Source: Rhizobium sp. EC-SD404 (GTDB taxonomy: Bacteria; Pseudomonadota; Alphaproteobacteria; Rhizobiales; Rhizobiaceae). Taken from it: a stretch of 64,000 nucleotides of DNA. Below the pieces are notes generated by a model that worked only from the letters and a program-made list of their open reading frames with translations, searched no databases and was not told the DNA's origin. Location: positions 2,214,414 to 2,278,413 of the forward strand of contig NZ_LR701459.1 in assembly GCF_902498825.1 (NCBI RefSeq), given 5' to 3'. Both the position numbers and the translations under genes were made by a program. How positions within the stretch are numbered: position 1 is the first letter of the stretch; each line of letters begins with the position of its first letter. This document shows positions 55,491 through 63,816 of this stretch, one piece after another.

Positions 55491-56360
55491 ATGCGCATCG
55501 GTTTTATCGGTCTTGGCAACATGGGTGCGCCGATGGCGACCAATCTGGTCAAGGCTGGCCACGAGGTCACCGGCTTCGATGTGGCCGGCATCCAGATCGA
55601 TGGCGTAAGAGCAGCCACAACCGCCGCCGAGGCTGCGCGTGATCAGGACGTGGTGATCACCATGCTGCCGAGCGGGAGCATTTTGCAGTCCGTTTATGCC
55701 GAAATCGTTTCGGCCTGCCGCAAGAGCGCCTGCGTCATCGATTGTTCGACCGTCGATGTCGAGAGCGCGCGCGCGGCCCATGCCGCTGCCGATGCGGTCG
55801 GGTTGCTCAGCGTCGACGCCCCTGTGTCCGGTGGCGTGGGTGGTGCTGCTGCTGGCACATTGACCTTCATGGCAGGCGGGACCGACGATGCGTTCGCCGT
55901 GGCGTTGCCGCTGTTCGAGATCATGGGCAAGAAGGCGGTGCATTGCGGTGCCGCCGGTGCCGGCCAGGCTGCGAAGATCTGCAACAACATGATCCTCGGC
56001 ATTTCGATGATCGGCGTCTGTGAAGCCTTCGTGCTGGCCGATAAGCTCGGTCTGTCGCGACAAAGCGTTTTCGACGTGGTCTCGACGTCATCGGGATCCT
56101 GCTGGTCGATGAACACCTATTGCCCTGCACCGGGCATCGGTCCGCAAAGCCCCGCAGATAACGACTACCGGCCAGGCTTTGCCGCAGAACTCATGCTGAA
56201 AGATTTGAAATTGTCCCAGGCGGCGGCGGAGGCAGTCGACGCGGCGACGCCCATGGGCGAACGGGCGACGGAGCTGTACGAAGCCTTTGTCGCCGCCGGC
56301 GGGAAGGGCAGGGACTTCTCCGCCATGATCGAAGACCTAGCCGGGCAATCCCGCCGCTGA
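55491..56360 (+). CDS. mmsB: 3-hydroxyisobutyrate dehydrogenase
   Basis: A 289-residue NAD enzyme of the beta-hydroxyacid dehydrogenase family: GFIGLGNMGAPMATNLVKAGH is the NAD motif (split), DAPVSGGVGGAAAGTLTFM the substrate region, and GAAGAGQAAKICNNM holds the catalytic Lys. The ATG at 55491 has GAGGGAGG upstream; a TTG at 55461 in the same frame is less likely. Produces methylmalonate semialdehyde, the substrate of MmsA. Confidence 0.95.
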   Translation: MRIGFIGLGNMGAPMATNLVKAGHEVTGFDVAGIQIDGVRAATTAAEAARDQDVVITMLPSGSILQSVYAEIVSACRKSACVIDCSTVDVESARAAHAAADAVGLLSVDAPVSGGVGGAAAGTLTFMAGGTDDAFAVALPLFEIMGKKAVHCGAAGAGQAAKICNNMILGISMIGVCEAFVLADKLGLSRQSVFDVVSTSSGSCWSMNTYCPAPGIGPQSPADNDYRPGFAAELMLKDLKLSQAAAEAVDAATPMGERATELYEAFVAAGGKGRDFSAMIEDLAGQSRR

Positions 56361-56400
56361 TCGGCGAGCTCGAAGTTGGATATATTTGGCGTTGCGGCTA

Positions 56401-56574
56401 TCAGGCCGCGCGCAGCACCGCGTTCAACGCGTCCAGATCGACGACGGCTTCACGCACCACGAGCCGGTGAATCTCATCGGGCTCGCACCCATCCTGTCGC
56501 AAGCGTTCGACGATCGCCTGCAGGGTCTCGTCATCCGTGACGCGTGGTTTGTGGCCAATCGGCTTGCTGCGCAT
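56401..56574 (-). CDS. Small protein of 57 aa, unknown function
   Basis: The minus strand encodes a 57-residue protein that starts MRSKPIGHKPRVTDDETLQ and ends DLDALNAVLRAA. It looks like a compact helical protein with a helix-turn-helix-like middle (ETLQAIVERLRQDG, then EPDEIHRLVVREAV). A GAGGAT lies about 10 bases before the ATG. Charge pattern and third-base GC suggest real coding. It is convergent with mmsB (about 40 bases apart) and divergent from purU. No family recognised. Confidence 0.6.
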   Translation of the reverse strand: MRSKPIGHKPRVTDDETLQAIVERLRQDGCEPDEIHRLVVREAVVDLDALNAVLRAA

Positions 56575-56651
56575 TCCTGATTATCCTCATCCATTTCGAT
56601 TGGTCTCGGGGTAGGAATCAATCGAGTCCGAACTGTGTCGAGATTCTCACG

Positions 56652-56678
56652 ATCCACAGATCAGTTGAACCTGTGGAT
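56652..56678. repeat. 8-bp inverted repeat upstream of purU
   Basis: ATCCACAG (56652-56659) is inverted at 56671-56678 with an 11-base spacer. The arms share seven bases with a DnaA box (TTATCCACA), but neither is a full match. It may be an operator or leader hairpin for purU or the small divergent gene; the rest of 56575-56818 shows nothing further. Confidence 0.35.
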
Positions 56679-56818
56679 TCTTGAGGTGGACAATCGAACA
56701 GGATGCCGCGCGATGTCGTGAATCAGACATGGCGTGTCCATGTGAAGCAGAGAAGCGGGCTTGTGCTCGGCTACAGCGCATGGACAAGCATATTTCCTTG
56801 GCAACGAATGAGACCGCG

Positions 56819-57670
56819 ATGACCCACCCCTATGTCCTGACCCTTTCCTGCACCGACCGTCCCGGCATCGTGGCGGCCGTGACGACGGAACTTGCGGCTA
56901 GCGGGTCGAATATCGCGGAAAGCGCCCAGTTCTGGGATCGCGTGACCGGGCGATTCTTCATGCGCATCGCCTTCCAGGCGCCGGATGCCATGACGAAGGA
57001 CGAAATCGAGCGTGCCCTGAAGCCGGCCGTCGAACGCTTCGACATGAAGACTGCGATCAACGATCAGGCGCGCCGGCCCCGGATGATCGTGATGGTCTCG
57101 AAGTTCGACCATGCGCTTCTGCATCTTCTCTACCAGATCCGTGTCGGCTGGCTGGATGCGGAGGTGGTCGCCGTCGTATCGAATCACGAGACCTCGCGCC
57201 GCACGGCGGAGCTCGAAAACATCCCGTATCACTACTGGCCGGTGAACAAGGAGAACAAGACCGAGCAGGAGGAGAAGCTGATCACGCTGGTCAAGGAGAC
57301 GGGCGCCGACATCGTCGTGCTCGCCCGCTACATGCAGGTGCTGTCGGACACTCTGTCGAAGCGGCTGTTCGGCAAGGTGATCAACATTCACCACTCCTTC
57401 CTGCCGTCCTTCAAGGGCGCCAAGCCCTATCACCAGGCGCATGAGCGCGGCGTGAAGCTGATCGGCGCAACAGCGCACTATGTGACGCCGGATCTGGATG
57501 AAGGCCCGATCATCGAGCAGGAAACCGAGCGCGTCACCCATGCCATGAGCGCCGATGATTTCGTGGCGACCGGCCGGGATATCGAAAGCCGCGTGCTCGC
57601 GCGTGCGGTCAAGATGCATCTCGAAAGCCGCGTCATGCTGAACGGGCACAAGACGGTCGTCTTCAATTGA
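56819..57670 (+). CDS. purU: Formyltetrahydrofolate deformylase
   Basis: A 283-residue enzyme with an N-terminal ACT domain (about 1-80; VLTLSCTDRPGIVAAVT) and a formyltransferase-like hydrolase domain with NIHHSFLPSFKGAKPYHQA (catalytic His) and ATAHYVTPDLDEGPIIEQE, with the Asp. It releases formate from 10-formyl-THF, balancing one-carbon pools. I chose the ATG at 56819 to fit the family start; an in-frame ATG at 56780 is possible. Confidence 0.96.
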   Translation: MTHPYVLTLSCTDRPGIVAAVTTELAASGSNIAESAQFWDRVTGRFFMRIAFQAPDAMTKDEIERALKPAVERFDMKTAINDQARRPRMIVMVSKFDHALLHLLYQIRVGWLDAEVVAVVSNHETSRRTAELENIPYHYWPVNKENKTEQEEKLITLVKETGADIVVLARYMQVLSDTLSKRLFGKVINIHHSFLPSFKGAKPYHQAHERGVKLIGATAHYVTPDLDEGPIIEQETERVTHAMSADDFVATGRDIESRVLARAVKMHLESRVMLNGHKTVVFN

Positions 57671-57677
57671 TCACAAA

Positions 57678-57706
57678 AGAACGCCGGACCAACAGCCCGG
57701 CGTTCT
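57678..57706. terminator. Bidirectional terminator between purU and mmsA
   Basis: AGAACGCCGG (57678-57687) pairs perfectly with 57697-57706, 9-base loop. The minus strand has the better T-run (TTCTTTTGTG), so it mainly ends mmsA but also serves the convergent purU. Confidence 0.8.
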
Positions 57707-57718
57707 TCTGGAGGTTTG

Positions 57719-59218
57719 TCAGCCCATCGTCGGGATGACGAATTCTGCCCCATCCTTGATGCCGGACGGCCAGCGCTGAGTCACCGTCTTGGTGCGCGTG
57801 TAGAAGCGGAAGGCGTCCGGGCCGTGCTGGTTGAGATCGCCGAAGCCAGAGCGCTTCCAGCCGCCGAACGTGTGGTAGGCGAGCGGCACGGGGATCGGGA
57901 CGTTGACGCCGACCATGCCGACATTGATGCGGCTGACGAAGTCGCGGGCTGCGTCGCCATCGCGGGTGAAGATCGCGACGCCGTTTCCGTATTCATGCTC
58001 CATCGGAAGACGGATCGCGTCCTCGTAGTTCTTGGCGCGAACGACCGAAAGCACGGGGCCGAAAATCTCCTGTCGGTAGATGTCCATGTCCGTCGTGACG
58101 TGGTCGAACAGGCAGCCGCCGATGAAATTGCCGTTCTCATAGCCCTGAAGCTTGAAGTCGCGACCGTCGACGACGAGCTTTGCACCCGCTTCCACGCCCG
58201 AATTGACGAGCCCGAGCACGCGGTCGCGCGCTTCCTTAGTCACGAGCGGCCCGAAATCGACATCGTCGCCGCCGGTGTAGGGGCCGATCTTCAGCGCTTC
58301 GACCATAGGCGTGAGCTTTTCGATCAGACGGTCTGCCGTTTCCTGGCCGACGGGAACGGCCACCGAGACGGCCATGCAGCGCTCGCCCGCCGCACCGTAT
58401 CCCGCCCCGATCAGGGCGTTCGCCGCCTGGTCGAGATCGGCATCGGGCATGATGATCATGTGGTTCTTGGCGCCGCCGAAGCACTGGACGCGTTTGCCGT
58501 TGGAACAGCCGCGGCCATAGATGTATTCGGCGATCGGTGTCGAGCCGACGAAGCCGATCGCCATGATGTCCGGATGATCGAGAATCGCGTCGACGGCTTC
58601 CTTGTCGCCATTCACGACGTTGAGGATGCCAGCCGGCAGACCGGCTTCCAGCATGAGTTCGGCAAGCATCATCGGAACGGACGGATCGCGCTCGGAGGGC
58701 TTGAGAATGAAGGCGTTGCCTGCTGCGATGGCCGGGCAGAACTTCCACATCGGAATCATCGCGGGAAAATTGAACGGCGTGATGCCGGCCACGACGCCAA
58801 GCGGCTGACGCATCGAATAGAGATCGATGCCGGGGCCGGCCCCTTCGGTGTATTCGCCTTTGAGAAGATGCGGTGCCCCGATGCAAAACTCGGCCACTTC
58901 GAGCCCGCGGATGATGTCGCCCTTGGCATCTGGGATCGTCTTGCCGTGTTCGCGCGACAGCATTTCTGCAAGCTTTTCCATGTCGCGGTGGAGCAGGTCG
59001 ACGAACTTCATGAGGACACGTGCGCGCCGCTGCGGGTTGGTCGCAGCCCAAGCGACCTGTGCCGTCTTCGCGTTCTCGACTGCCGCTGCGAGATCGTCCT
59101 TCGACGCAAGCGCAACCGTGGCATCGACTTCGCCGGTAGCCGGATTGAAGACCTGGCCACTACGGCCGCTCCCTCCGCCGACGTGCTCTCCGCCGATGAA
59201 ATGACCGATTTCCCGCAT
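57719..59218 (-). CDS. mmsA: CoA-acylating methylmalonate-semialdehyde dehydrogenase
   Basis: A 499-residue aldehyde dehydrogenase with the catalytic cysteine in AGERCMAVSV, GFVGSTPIAEYIY in the NAD site, and PFNFPAMIPMWKF. The phrase QRRARVLMKFVDLL and overall pattern fit MmsA, which converts methylmalonate semialdehyde to propionyl-CoA in valine and inositol catabolism. The ATG at 59218 has GGAGGA upstream; the frame is open further but lacks a better start. Divergent from a LysR gene that may control it. Confidence 0.95.
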   Translation of the reverse strand: MREIGHFIGGEHVGGGSGRSGQVFNPATGEVDATVALASKDDLAAAVENAKTAQVAWAATNPQRRARVLMKFVDLLHRDMEKLAEMLSREHGKTIPDAKGDIIRGLEVAEFCIGAPHLLKGEYTEGAGPGIDLYSMRQPLGVVAGITPFNFPAMIPMWKFCPAIAAGNAFILKPSERDPSVPMMLAELMLEAGLPAGILNVVNGDKEAVDAILDHPDIMAIGFVGSTPIAEYIYGRGCSNGKRVQCFGGAKNHMIIMPDADLDQAANALIGAGYGAAGERCMAVSVAVPVGQETADRLIEKLTPMVEALKIGPYTGGDDVDFGPLVTKEARDRVLGLVNSGVEAGAKLVVDGRDFKLQGYENGNFIGGCLFDHVTTDMDIYRQEIFGPVLSVVRAKNYEDAIRLPMEHEYGNGVAIFTRDGDAARDFVSRINVGMVGVNVPIPVPLAYHTFGGWKRSGFGDLNQHGPDAFRFYTRTKTVTQRWPSGIKDGAEFVIPTMG

Positions 59219-59263
59219 GTGTTCCTCCGCTATCGCCATTGAACTGGTGAATTGTGCCGGCAT

Positions 59264-59273
59264 TAGTGCACTA
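59264..59273. promoter_or_regulatory. Palindrome in the mmsA-LysR divergent promoter region
   Basis: TAGTGCACTA is a perfect 10-bp palindrome in the 120-base space between the mmsA and LysR starts, next to AT-rich sequence. It is a candidate operator for the LysR protein, although no clear T-N11-A box can be singled out. Confidence 0.35.
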
Positions 59274-59338
59274 TAAATTCGGCAGAACAACAGCGCTGAA
59301 GCCGGATCCGTTGTGCGAAATTCGAAGGAGGGTTTTCC

Positions 59339-60265
59339 GTGAACTGGGACGACGTGCGCATATTCCTGGCAGTCGCGCGCCGCGGACAGATATTGTCGGC
59401 CGCCCGTGCGCTCGGTCTCAATCACGCAACGGTCAGCCGGCGGTTGACGGCGCTCGAGAAGGCACTGGAAACGCGACTGGTCCTGCGGCGAACCAATGGC
59501 TGCGAATTGACCGGCGAGGGCGAGGCCTTCGTCGACGCCGCGGAACGCATGGAGGCCGCCATGCTCACCGCACAGGCGGGCTTTTCGGGTCAGGATGCGG
59601 CCTTGTCCGGCACCGTCCGCATTGGTGCCCCGGACGGCTTCGGTATTTCATTCCTCGCGCCACGCCTCGGCCGGCTTTTGACGCGCTATCCGGGGCTGCA
59701 TGTGCAGCTCGTCCCGGTGCCTCGCGTGTTTTCTTTGTCGCGCCGCGAAGCCGATATCGCAATCACCGTCGAGCGACCGGATCAGGGCAGGGTCGTCGCG
59801 CGCAAGCTCGTCGACTACTCTCTCGGCTTCTATGCTTCGCGGGACTACGTCGCCGAGTATGGCATGCCGGGTGCGATGGAAGATCTGAGGCATCATCGGT
59901 TGATTGGATATGTGGAAGACCTCGTCTTCTCGCGCGTTCTGAATTTTGCCGAGGAGCTGCCGCGCGACGTGCGTGCGACCTTCGAGATATCGAGTGCCGT
60001 GGGTCAGGCCGAAGCCGTGCGTTCCGGCGCGGGCATAGGCATCCTGCACGATTTCACCGCCCGGCACGATCCGGATTTCGTGAATGTCCTGAGCGAGCAC
60101 TCATTCAAGCGGGCCTACTGGATCGTCTACCACGAGAACGCGCGTGGCGTGGCGCGGGTCAAGGCGGTCAGCGATTTCGTCATGGAGGAGGTGGCGGCAG
60201 CGAGGGGCGCTTTTCTGCCCGATTCGGGCATGGTGAGTGGCGAGGTCCTAGCGGCGACGGGTTGA
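59339..60265 (+). CDS. LysR family transcriptional regulator, divergent from mmsA
   Basis: A 308-residue regulator with an N-terminal winged helix-turn-helix (ARRGQILSAARALGLNHATVSRRLTALEKAL, split over residues 14-45) and a substrate-binding domain (about 88-290). The start is a GTG at 59339 with a near-perfect AAGGAGGG 6 bases upstream, giving MNWDDVRIFLAV, the typical LysR start. Position suggests that it controls mmsA and perhaps the other valine genes. Confidence 0.92.
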   Translation: MNWDDVRIFLAVARRGQILSAARALGLNHATVSRRLTALEKALETRLVLRRTNGCELTGEGEAFVDAAERMEAAMLTAQAGFSGQDAALSGTVRIGAPDGFGISFLAPRLGRLLTRYPGLHVQLVPVPRVFSLSRREADIAITVERPDQGRVVARKLVDYSLGFYASRDYVAEYGMPGAMEDLRHHRLIGYVEDLVFSRVLNFAEELPRDVRATFEISSAVGQAEAVRSGAGIGILHDFTARHDPDFVNVLSEHSFKRAYWIVYHENARGVARVKAVSDFVMEEVAAARGAFLPDSGMVSGEVLAATG

Positions 60266-60397
60266 TGTCATGGCCTCGTCTGGTAGAACCGGACCCATGG
60301 AGCGCTTCGGGCAGCGCATATCAACCGTCAAACCTTGGATCACGAGTGGGGTGATTTGTGGTGATCGACGGGAAACAAGAATAAGAGCGACGTCTCG

Positions 60398-62812
60398 ATG
60401 TTTGAGCCTAAGACCATCGTCTCCCAGTATTTTCTATTTTTCAGAACGTGCCTGTCAGTTCTTCTTCTGGTCGCAGCGTTCAGCACCGCCGGCAGTCTTC
60501 CCGTTTCCGCGCAGGACGCCGAGCCCGCGGCCGAGACCGAGGAAACTACGCAGGGCGCGTCTCCCGAACTTCAGCTTCTGATCGAAGCGCTGCGCAACGA
60601 CGAAAGCCGAACCCGGCTGCTGGAAGAGTTAGAAGCGATTGCCGGTGAGGTCGAGCCCGGTCCGGTCGAGACGATCGACGATGCTCTGTTCGGTACCTCC
60701 GAAACGTCGCTGGGACGGCGTATTGCGGAGACGACGCGGTTCTTTGCTGAAAATGCCGCTGGCTCAGCTGCGGCATTCGCCAATCAATTGTCTGCCGCAC
60801 CACGCATGTTCTCGGCGCTGGATGCCGATCAGATCGAGGTCCTGTGGCAGGCTCTGCGCGATCTGGCTCTGGTGATCGTCGCGACCTACGCGATCTTCGC
60901 TACGCTTCGCAGTTTTGCCAAGGGCTATTACCGGTCGATGGGCGCTCGGTCGGCATCCGCCACACTGCTGCAACGGATCGTCTTCATCGTCGTATCCGCT
61001 CTGCTTGACGTGCTTGTCGTCGTCGCCGCCTGGGCGGCTGGGTATATCATCGCGTTGACGCTGTTCGGTGAGCTCGGCACGATTGGCCTGCGCCAGACGC
61101 TCTATCTCAATGCATTCCTGATCGTCGAACTGGCGAAGGTTATGCTGCGCATCGTGCTGTCTCCGTCAGCACCCGAACTGCGGCTGTTGCCGGTATCGAA
61201 CGATGCCGCAAGGCGAATGAACCGCGGCTTCACCTGGATCATATCGATCCTCGGCTATGGCCAGCTGTTGCTTCTGCCGATCTTCAACCAAAGTGTTTCT
61301 ACGGCTGCGGGCCAGGCGATTTCCGCGCTGGTGGCCTTGATTGCGCTGCTCATCGCCGTCGGCATGACGCTGACCAACCGCCTGCGCGTGTCCCGATGGC
61401 TGCTCGATACGCCCGAGGATCAGCCGCGCAGCCGGCACGTGCGGTTCCTGGCGCATCGCTGGCACTGGCCGGTTCTGCTCTATCTGGCATTCCTGTTCAT
61501 CATCGTGCTGGCGAGCCCCGCCGGGGTGTTGCTGAGCGTGCTCGCTGCCAGCGGCCAAATCCTGCTCGCGGTGATCATCGGCTTCATGGTCTCGAACTGG
61601 ATCGCGCGGGCGATCGCGCGGGGCATCAATCTGCCCGAGCGCCTCAATCAGCGCCTGCCGCTCCTCGAACGGCGCCTCAACGCGTTCGTGCCGAAGTTCC
61701 TGACCGTCATACGCGGTCTGATCTTTCTGGCCGTTTTGCTGTTCGTCCTCGACACCATCAATTTCTTCGATCTGCAGGGCTGGATGCAAAGTCAAGTCGG
61801 CGTGCGCACGACTGCCGCGATCATCTCGGTGTTCTTCATCCTCATTTTCGCATTCGCCGCCTGGCTCGCCCTGAATTCCTGGGTCGATTATCGCCTCAAC
61901 CCCGACTACGGGCGCCCGGCTACGTCGCGAGAACAGACGCTGCTCAGCCTGCTGCGCAATGCGGCGACGATCGCTATCCTCGTCATCGGCATCATGTTCG
62001 CCCTCTCGGAAATCGGCATCAACATCGCACCGTTGATTGCGTCCGCTGGTGTGCTCGGACTCGCCATCGGTTTCGGTGCGCAGAAGCTCGTTCAGGACAT
62101 CATCACCGGTGTCTTCATTCAGCTTGAGAACGCCATCAACGTCGGCGACGTCATCACGGTCGGCGGCACTACGGGCACCGTGGAACGCTTGACGATCCGC
62201 TCCGTCAGCCTGCGCGACCTGGAGGCCGGGTACCATATCATCCCGTTCTCCTCGGTCGACATGGTCACCAACTTCGTTCGTGACTACGGCTATCATGTTG
62301 CCAATATCGGCATCGCCTACCGCGAGGATGTCGAGGATGCACACCGGGCGATGGAAGAGGCGTTTGCGCTCATCAAGCAAGATCCTGCCATCGCCGCCAA
62401 CATCATCGGTGATCTGGAATGGTTCGGCGTGACGCTGCTGGGCGACAGCGCCGTTACGGTGCGTGCCCGCATCAAGACGAAGCCCGGCACGCAGTGGGGT
62501 GTCGGCCGCGCCTACAATGCAGCCGTCAAGCGCGTCTTCGACGAACACGACATCGAAATCCCGTTCCCCCATCAGACGCTCTTCTTCGGCGTCGACAAGC
62601 ACGGCAAGGCGCCGGCGGCGCACATTCAGGTCGATGGAGCAGCCTCGACAGGGCAGGAAGTACTCGCCGCGGCGGCGCAACCGGCAGAAGAGCGCAACGT
62701 CGATCCGGGGAGCGACGCGGCATTGCCTGCGTCAGCCACCTCCGCGCCCGCGAAACGTCGACGCCGTCGGGTTATCCGCGACGACGTCCCTGATGATGAC
62801 GAGGAAACTTGA
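60398..62812 (+). CDS. Large MscS-family mechanosensitive channel
   Basis: An 804-residue membrane protein. It starts with a signal or membrane segment (about 13-33), a periplasmic helical domain (40-145), then some ten further helices; the conserved MscS pore and beta domain lie near residues 540-640 (IAPLIASAGVLGLAIGFGAQKLVQDIITG, split; NVGDVITVGGTTGTVERLTIRS). The charged C-terminal tail ends in RRRRV...DDDEET. Size and layout resemble YbiO/YnaI-type channels that release solutes on osmotic downshock. Confidence 0.93.
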   Translation: MFEPKTIVSQYFLFFRTCLSVLLLVAAFSTAGSLPVSAQDAEPAAETEETTQGASPELQLLIEALRNDESRTRLLEELEAIAGEVEPGPVETIDDALFGTSETSLGRRIAETTRFFAENAAGSAAAFANQLSAAPRMFSALDADQIEVLWQALRDLALVIVATYAIFATLRSFAKGYYRSMGARSASATLLQRIVFIVVSALLDVLVVVAAWAAGYIIALTLFGELGTIGLRQTLYLNAFLIVELAKVMLRIVLSPSAPELRLLPVSNDAARRMNRGFTWIISILGYGQLLLLPIFNQSVSTAAGQAISALVALIALLIAVGMTLTNRLRVSRWLLDTPEDQPRSRHVRFLAHRWHWPVLLYLAFLFIIVLASPAGVLLSVLAASGQILLAVIIGFMVSNWIARAIARGINLPERLNQRLPLLERRLNAFVPKFLTVIRGLIFLAVLLFVLDTINFFDLQGWMQSQVGVRTTAAIISVFFILIFAFAAWLALNSWVDYRLNPDYGRPATSREQTLLSLLRNAATIAILVIGIMFALSEIGINIAPLIASAGVLGLAIGFGAQKLVQDIITGVFIQLENAINVGDVITVGGTTGTVERLTIRSVSLRDLEAGYHIIPFSSVDMVTNFVRDYGYHVANIGIAYREDVEDAHRAMEEAFALIKQDPAIAANIIGDLEWFGVTLLGDSAVTVRARIKTKPGTQWGVGRAYNAAVKRVFDEHDIEIPFPHQTLFFGVDKHGKAPAAHIQVDGAASTGQEVLAAAAQPAEERNVDPGSDAALPASATSAPAKRRRRRVIRDDVPDDDEET

Positions 62813-62842
62813 AGGTGCGAATGCAGGCAATCGGCTTTGCGG

Positions 62843-63082
62843 CTAGAAAGCCTTGAAGGTCAGCACCGTGTGGGTGCGCTGCACGCCCTCGATAGTGTGC
62901 AGGTTTTCTGCCACGAAGTGCCCGATATCGACGGAATCCTCGACATAGAATTTGACGAGAAGATCGTATTGGCCGCTGACGGAGTAGATCTCGGACGCGA
63001 TCTCACGCGCGGCGATTTCTGCCGCCACCTGATAGGCCTTGCCGAGCTGGCATTGGAACTCAACGAAAAAACAGCGCATCAA
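62843..63082 (-). CDS. Stand-alone Lrp/AsnC effector-binding (RAM) domain protein
   Basis: A 79-residue protein that is only the RAM domain of Lrp/AsnC regulators (IYSVSGQYDLLVKFYVED, then GVQRTHTVLTFKAF). Without a DNA-binding domain, it may bind amino acids or modulate a full-length Lrp protein by mixed assembly. It lies between mscS (convergent) and lemA (divergent). Confidence 0.9.
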   Translation of the reverse strand: MMRCFFVEFQCQLGKAYQVAAEIAAREIASEIYSVSGQYDLLVKFYVEDSVDIGHFVAENLHTIEGVQRTHTVLTFKAF

Positions 63083-63127
63083 AGGTCTCCGCTCGATCGA
63101 TCCACACGATGAGGCCTAGCCGGTTTG

Positions 63128-63147
63128 GGGCGCTATTAGAAGCGCCC
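63128..63147. repeat. 7-bp hairpin in the RAM-lemA divergent region
   Basis: GGGCGCT (63128-63134) pairs with 63141-63147 around a 6-base loop, between the divergent RAM and lemA genes. Possible operator or leader hairpin. Confidence 0.35.
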
Positions 63148-63225
63148 ATTGCGATCGCCCCGGTCGATCATGACAAGACGGAGCGAAGCGGCTAGGGTCC
63201 GGCATCCGCAACGGGAAAGGCTGAA

Positions 63226-63792
63226 ATGGGCATGACTGGCATCGTTATCGGGGTGATCGTCGTCGCGCTCATCCTCTACGGCATCGTCGTCTATAACGGG
63301 CTGGTTCGGGCAAGACAGCTCGTCCAGGAGGCGTGGAGCGGCATCGACGTTCAGTTGAAGCGCCGCGCTGACCTCATACCCAACCTGGTCGAAACGGTAC
63401 GTGGTTACACCGATCACGAAGCCAACACGTTGCGCGAAGTCACAGAAATGAGGGCGCGCGCGCAAGCGGTCCCGGCCGATGACGTCAAGGGCAGGGCGGC
63501 TGCCGAAGGATTGCTGAGCCAGGCGCTTGGCCGCCTGATTGCCGTTGCCGAATCCTATCCCGACCTCAAGGCGAGCGCGAATTTCAGCCAGTTGCAGACC
63601 TCGCTCGAAACGCTTGAAGGCGAAATCCAAATGTCCCGTCGTTATTATAACGGTGCCGCGCGCGACCTGAACATCAAGGTCGAGAGCGTGCCGTCAAACA
63701 TCGTGGCGAACATGTTCGGCTTCCAGAAAGCAGAGTATTTCGAAATCGACGATCCAGCCGACCGGATCGTTCCCAAGGTCGCCTTTTCCTGA
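63226..63792 (+). CDS. LemA family membrane protein
   Basis: A 188-residue protein with one N-terminal helix (about 5-23), the LemA signature YNGLVRARQLVQEAWSGIDVQLKRRADLIPNLVETV (split) and RRYYNGAARDLN. LemA proteins are long helical bundles facing the periplasm; function is poorly known. The ATG at 63226 is used; an ATG at 63232 is also possible. A DUF2207 gene follows after 24 bases, a common pairing. Confidence 0.93.
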   Translation: MGMTGIVIGVIVVALILYGIVVYNGLVRARQLVQEAWSGIDVQLKRRADLIPNLVETVRGYTDHEANTLREVTEMRARAQAVPADDVKGRAAAEGLLSQALGRLIAVAESYPDLKASANFSQLQTSLETLEGEIQMSRRYYNGAARDLNIKVESVPSNIVANMFGFQKAEYFEIDDPADRIVPKVAFS

Positions 63793-63816
63793 ATTAGCCA
63801 GCGAGCCGTCGAAAGC

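Noticed and set aside
56424..56657. A 77-codon minus-strand frame overlapping the 57-residue gene
   Set aside because: Different frame from the better small gene, odd composition (many Arg/Ser/Thr/Pro), and no ribosome binding site.
56652..56678. Replication origin or DnaA box pair
   Set aside because: Each arm matches a DnaA box at only seven of nine positions, there are no clusters, and the nearby genes are not origin genes.
57716..59242. A 508-codon plus-strand frame opposite mmsA
   Set aside because: mmsA on the minus strand has all aldehyde dehydrogenase motifs; this frame has none.
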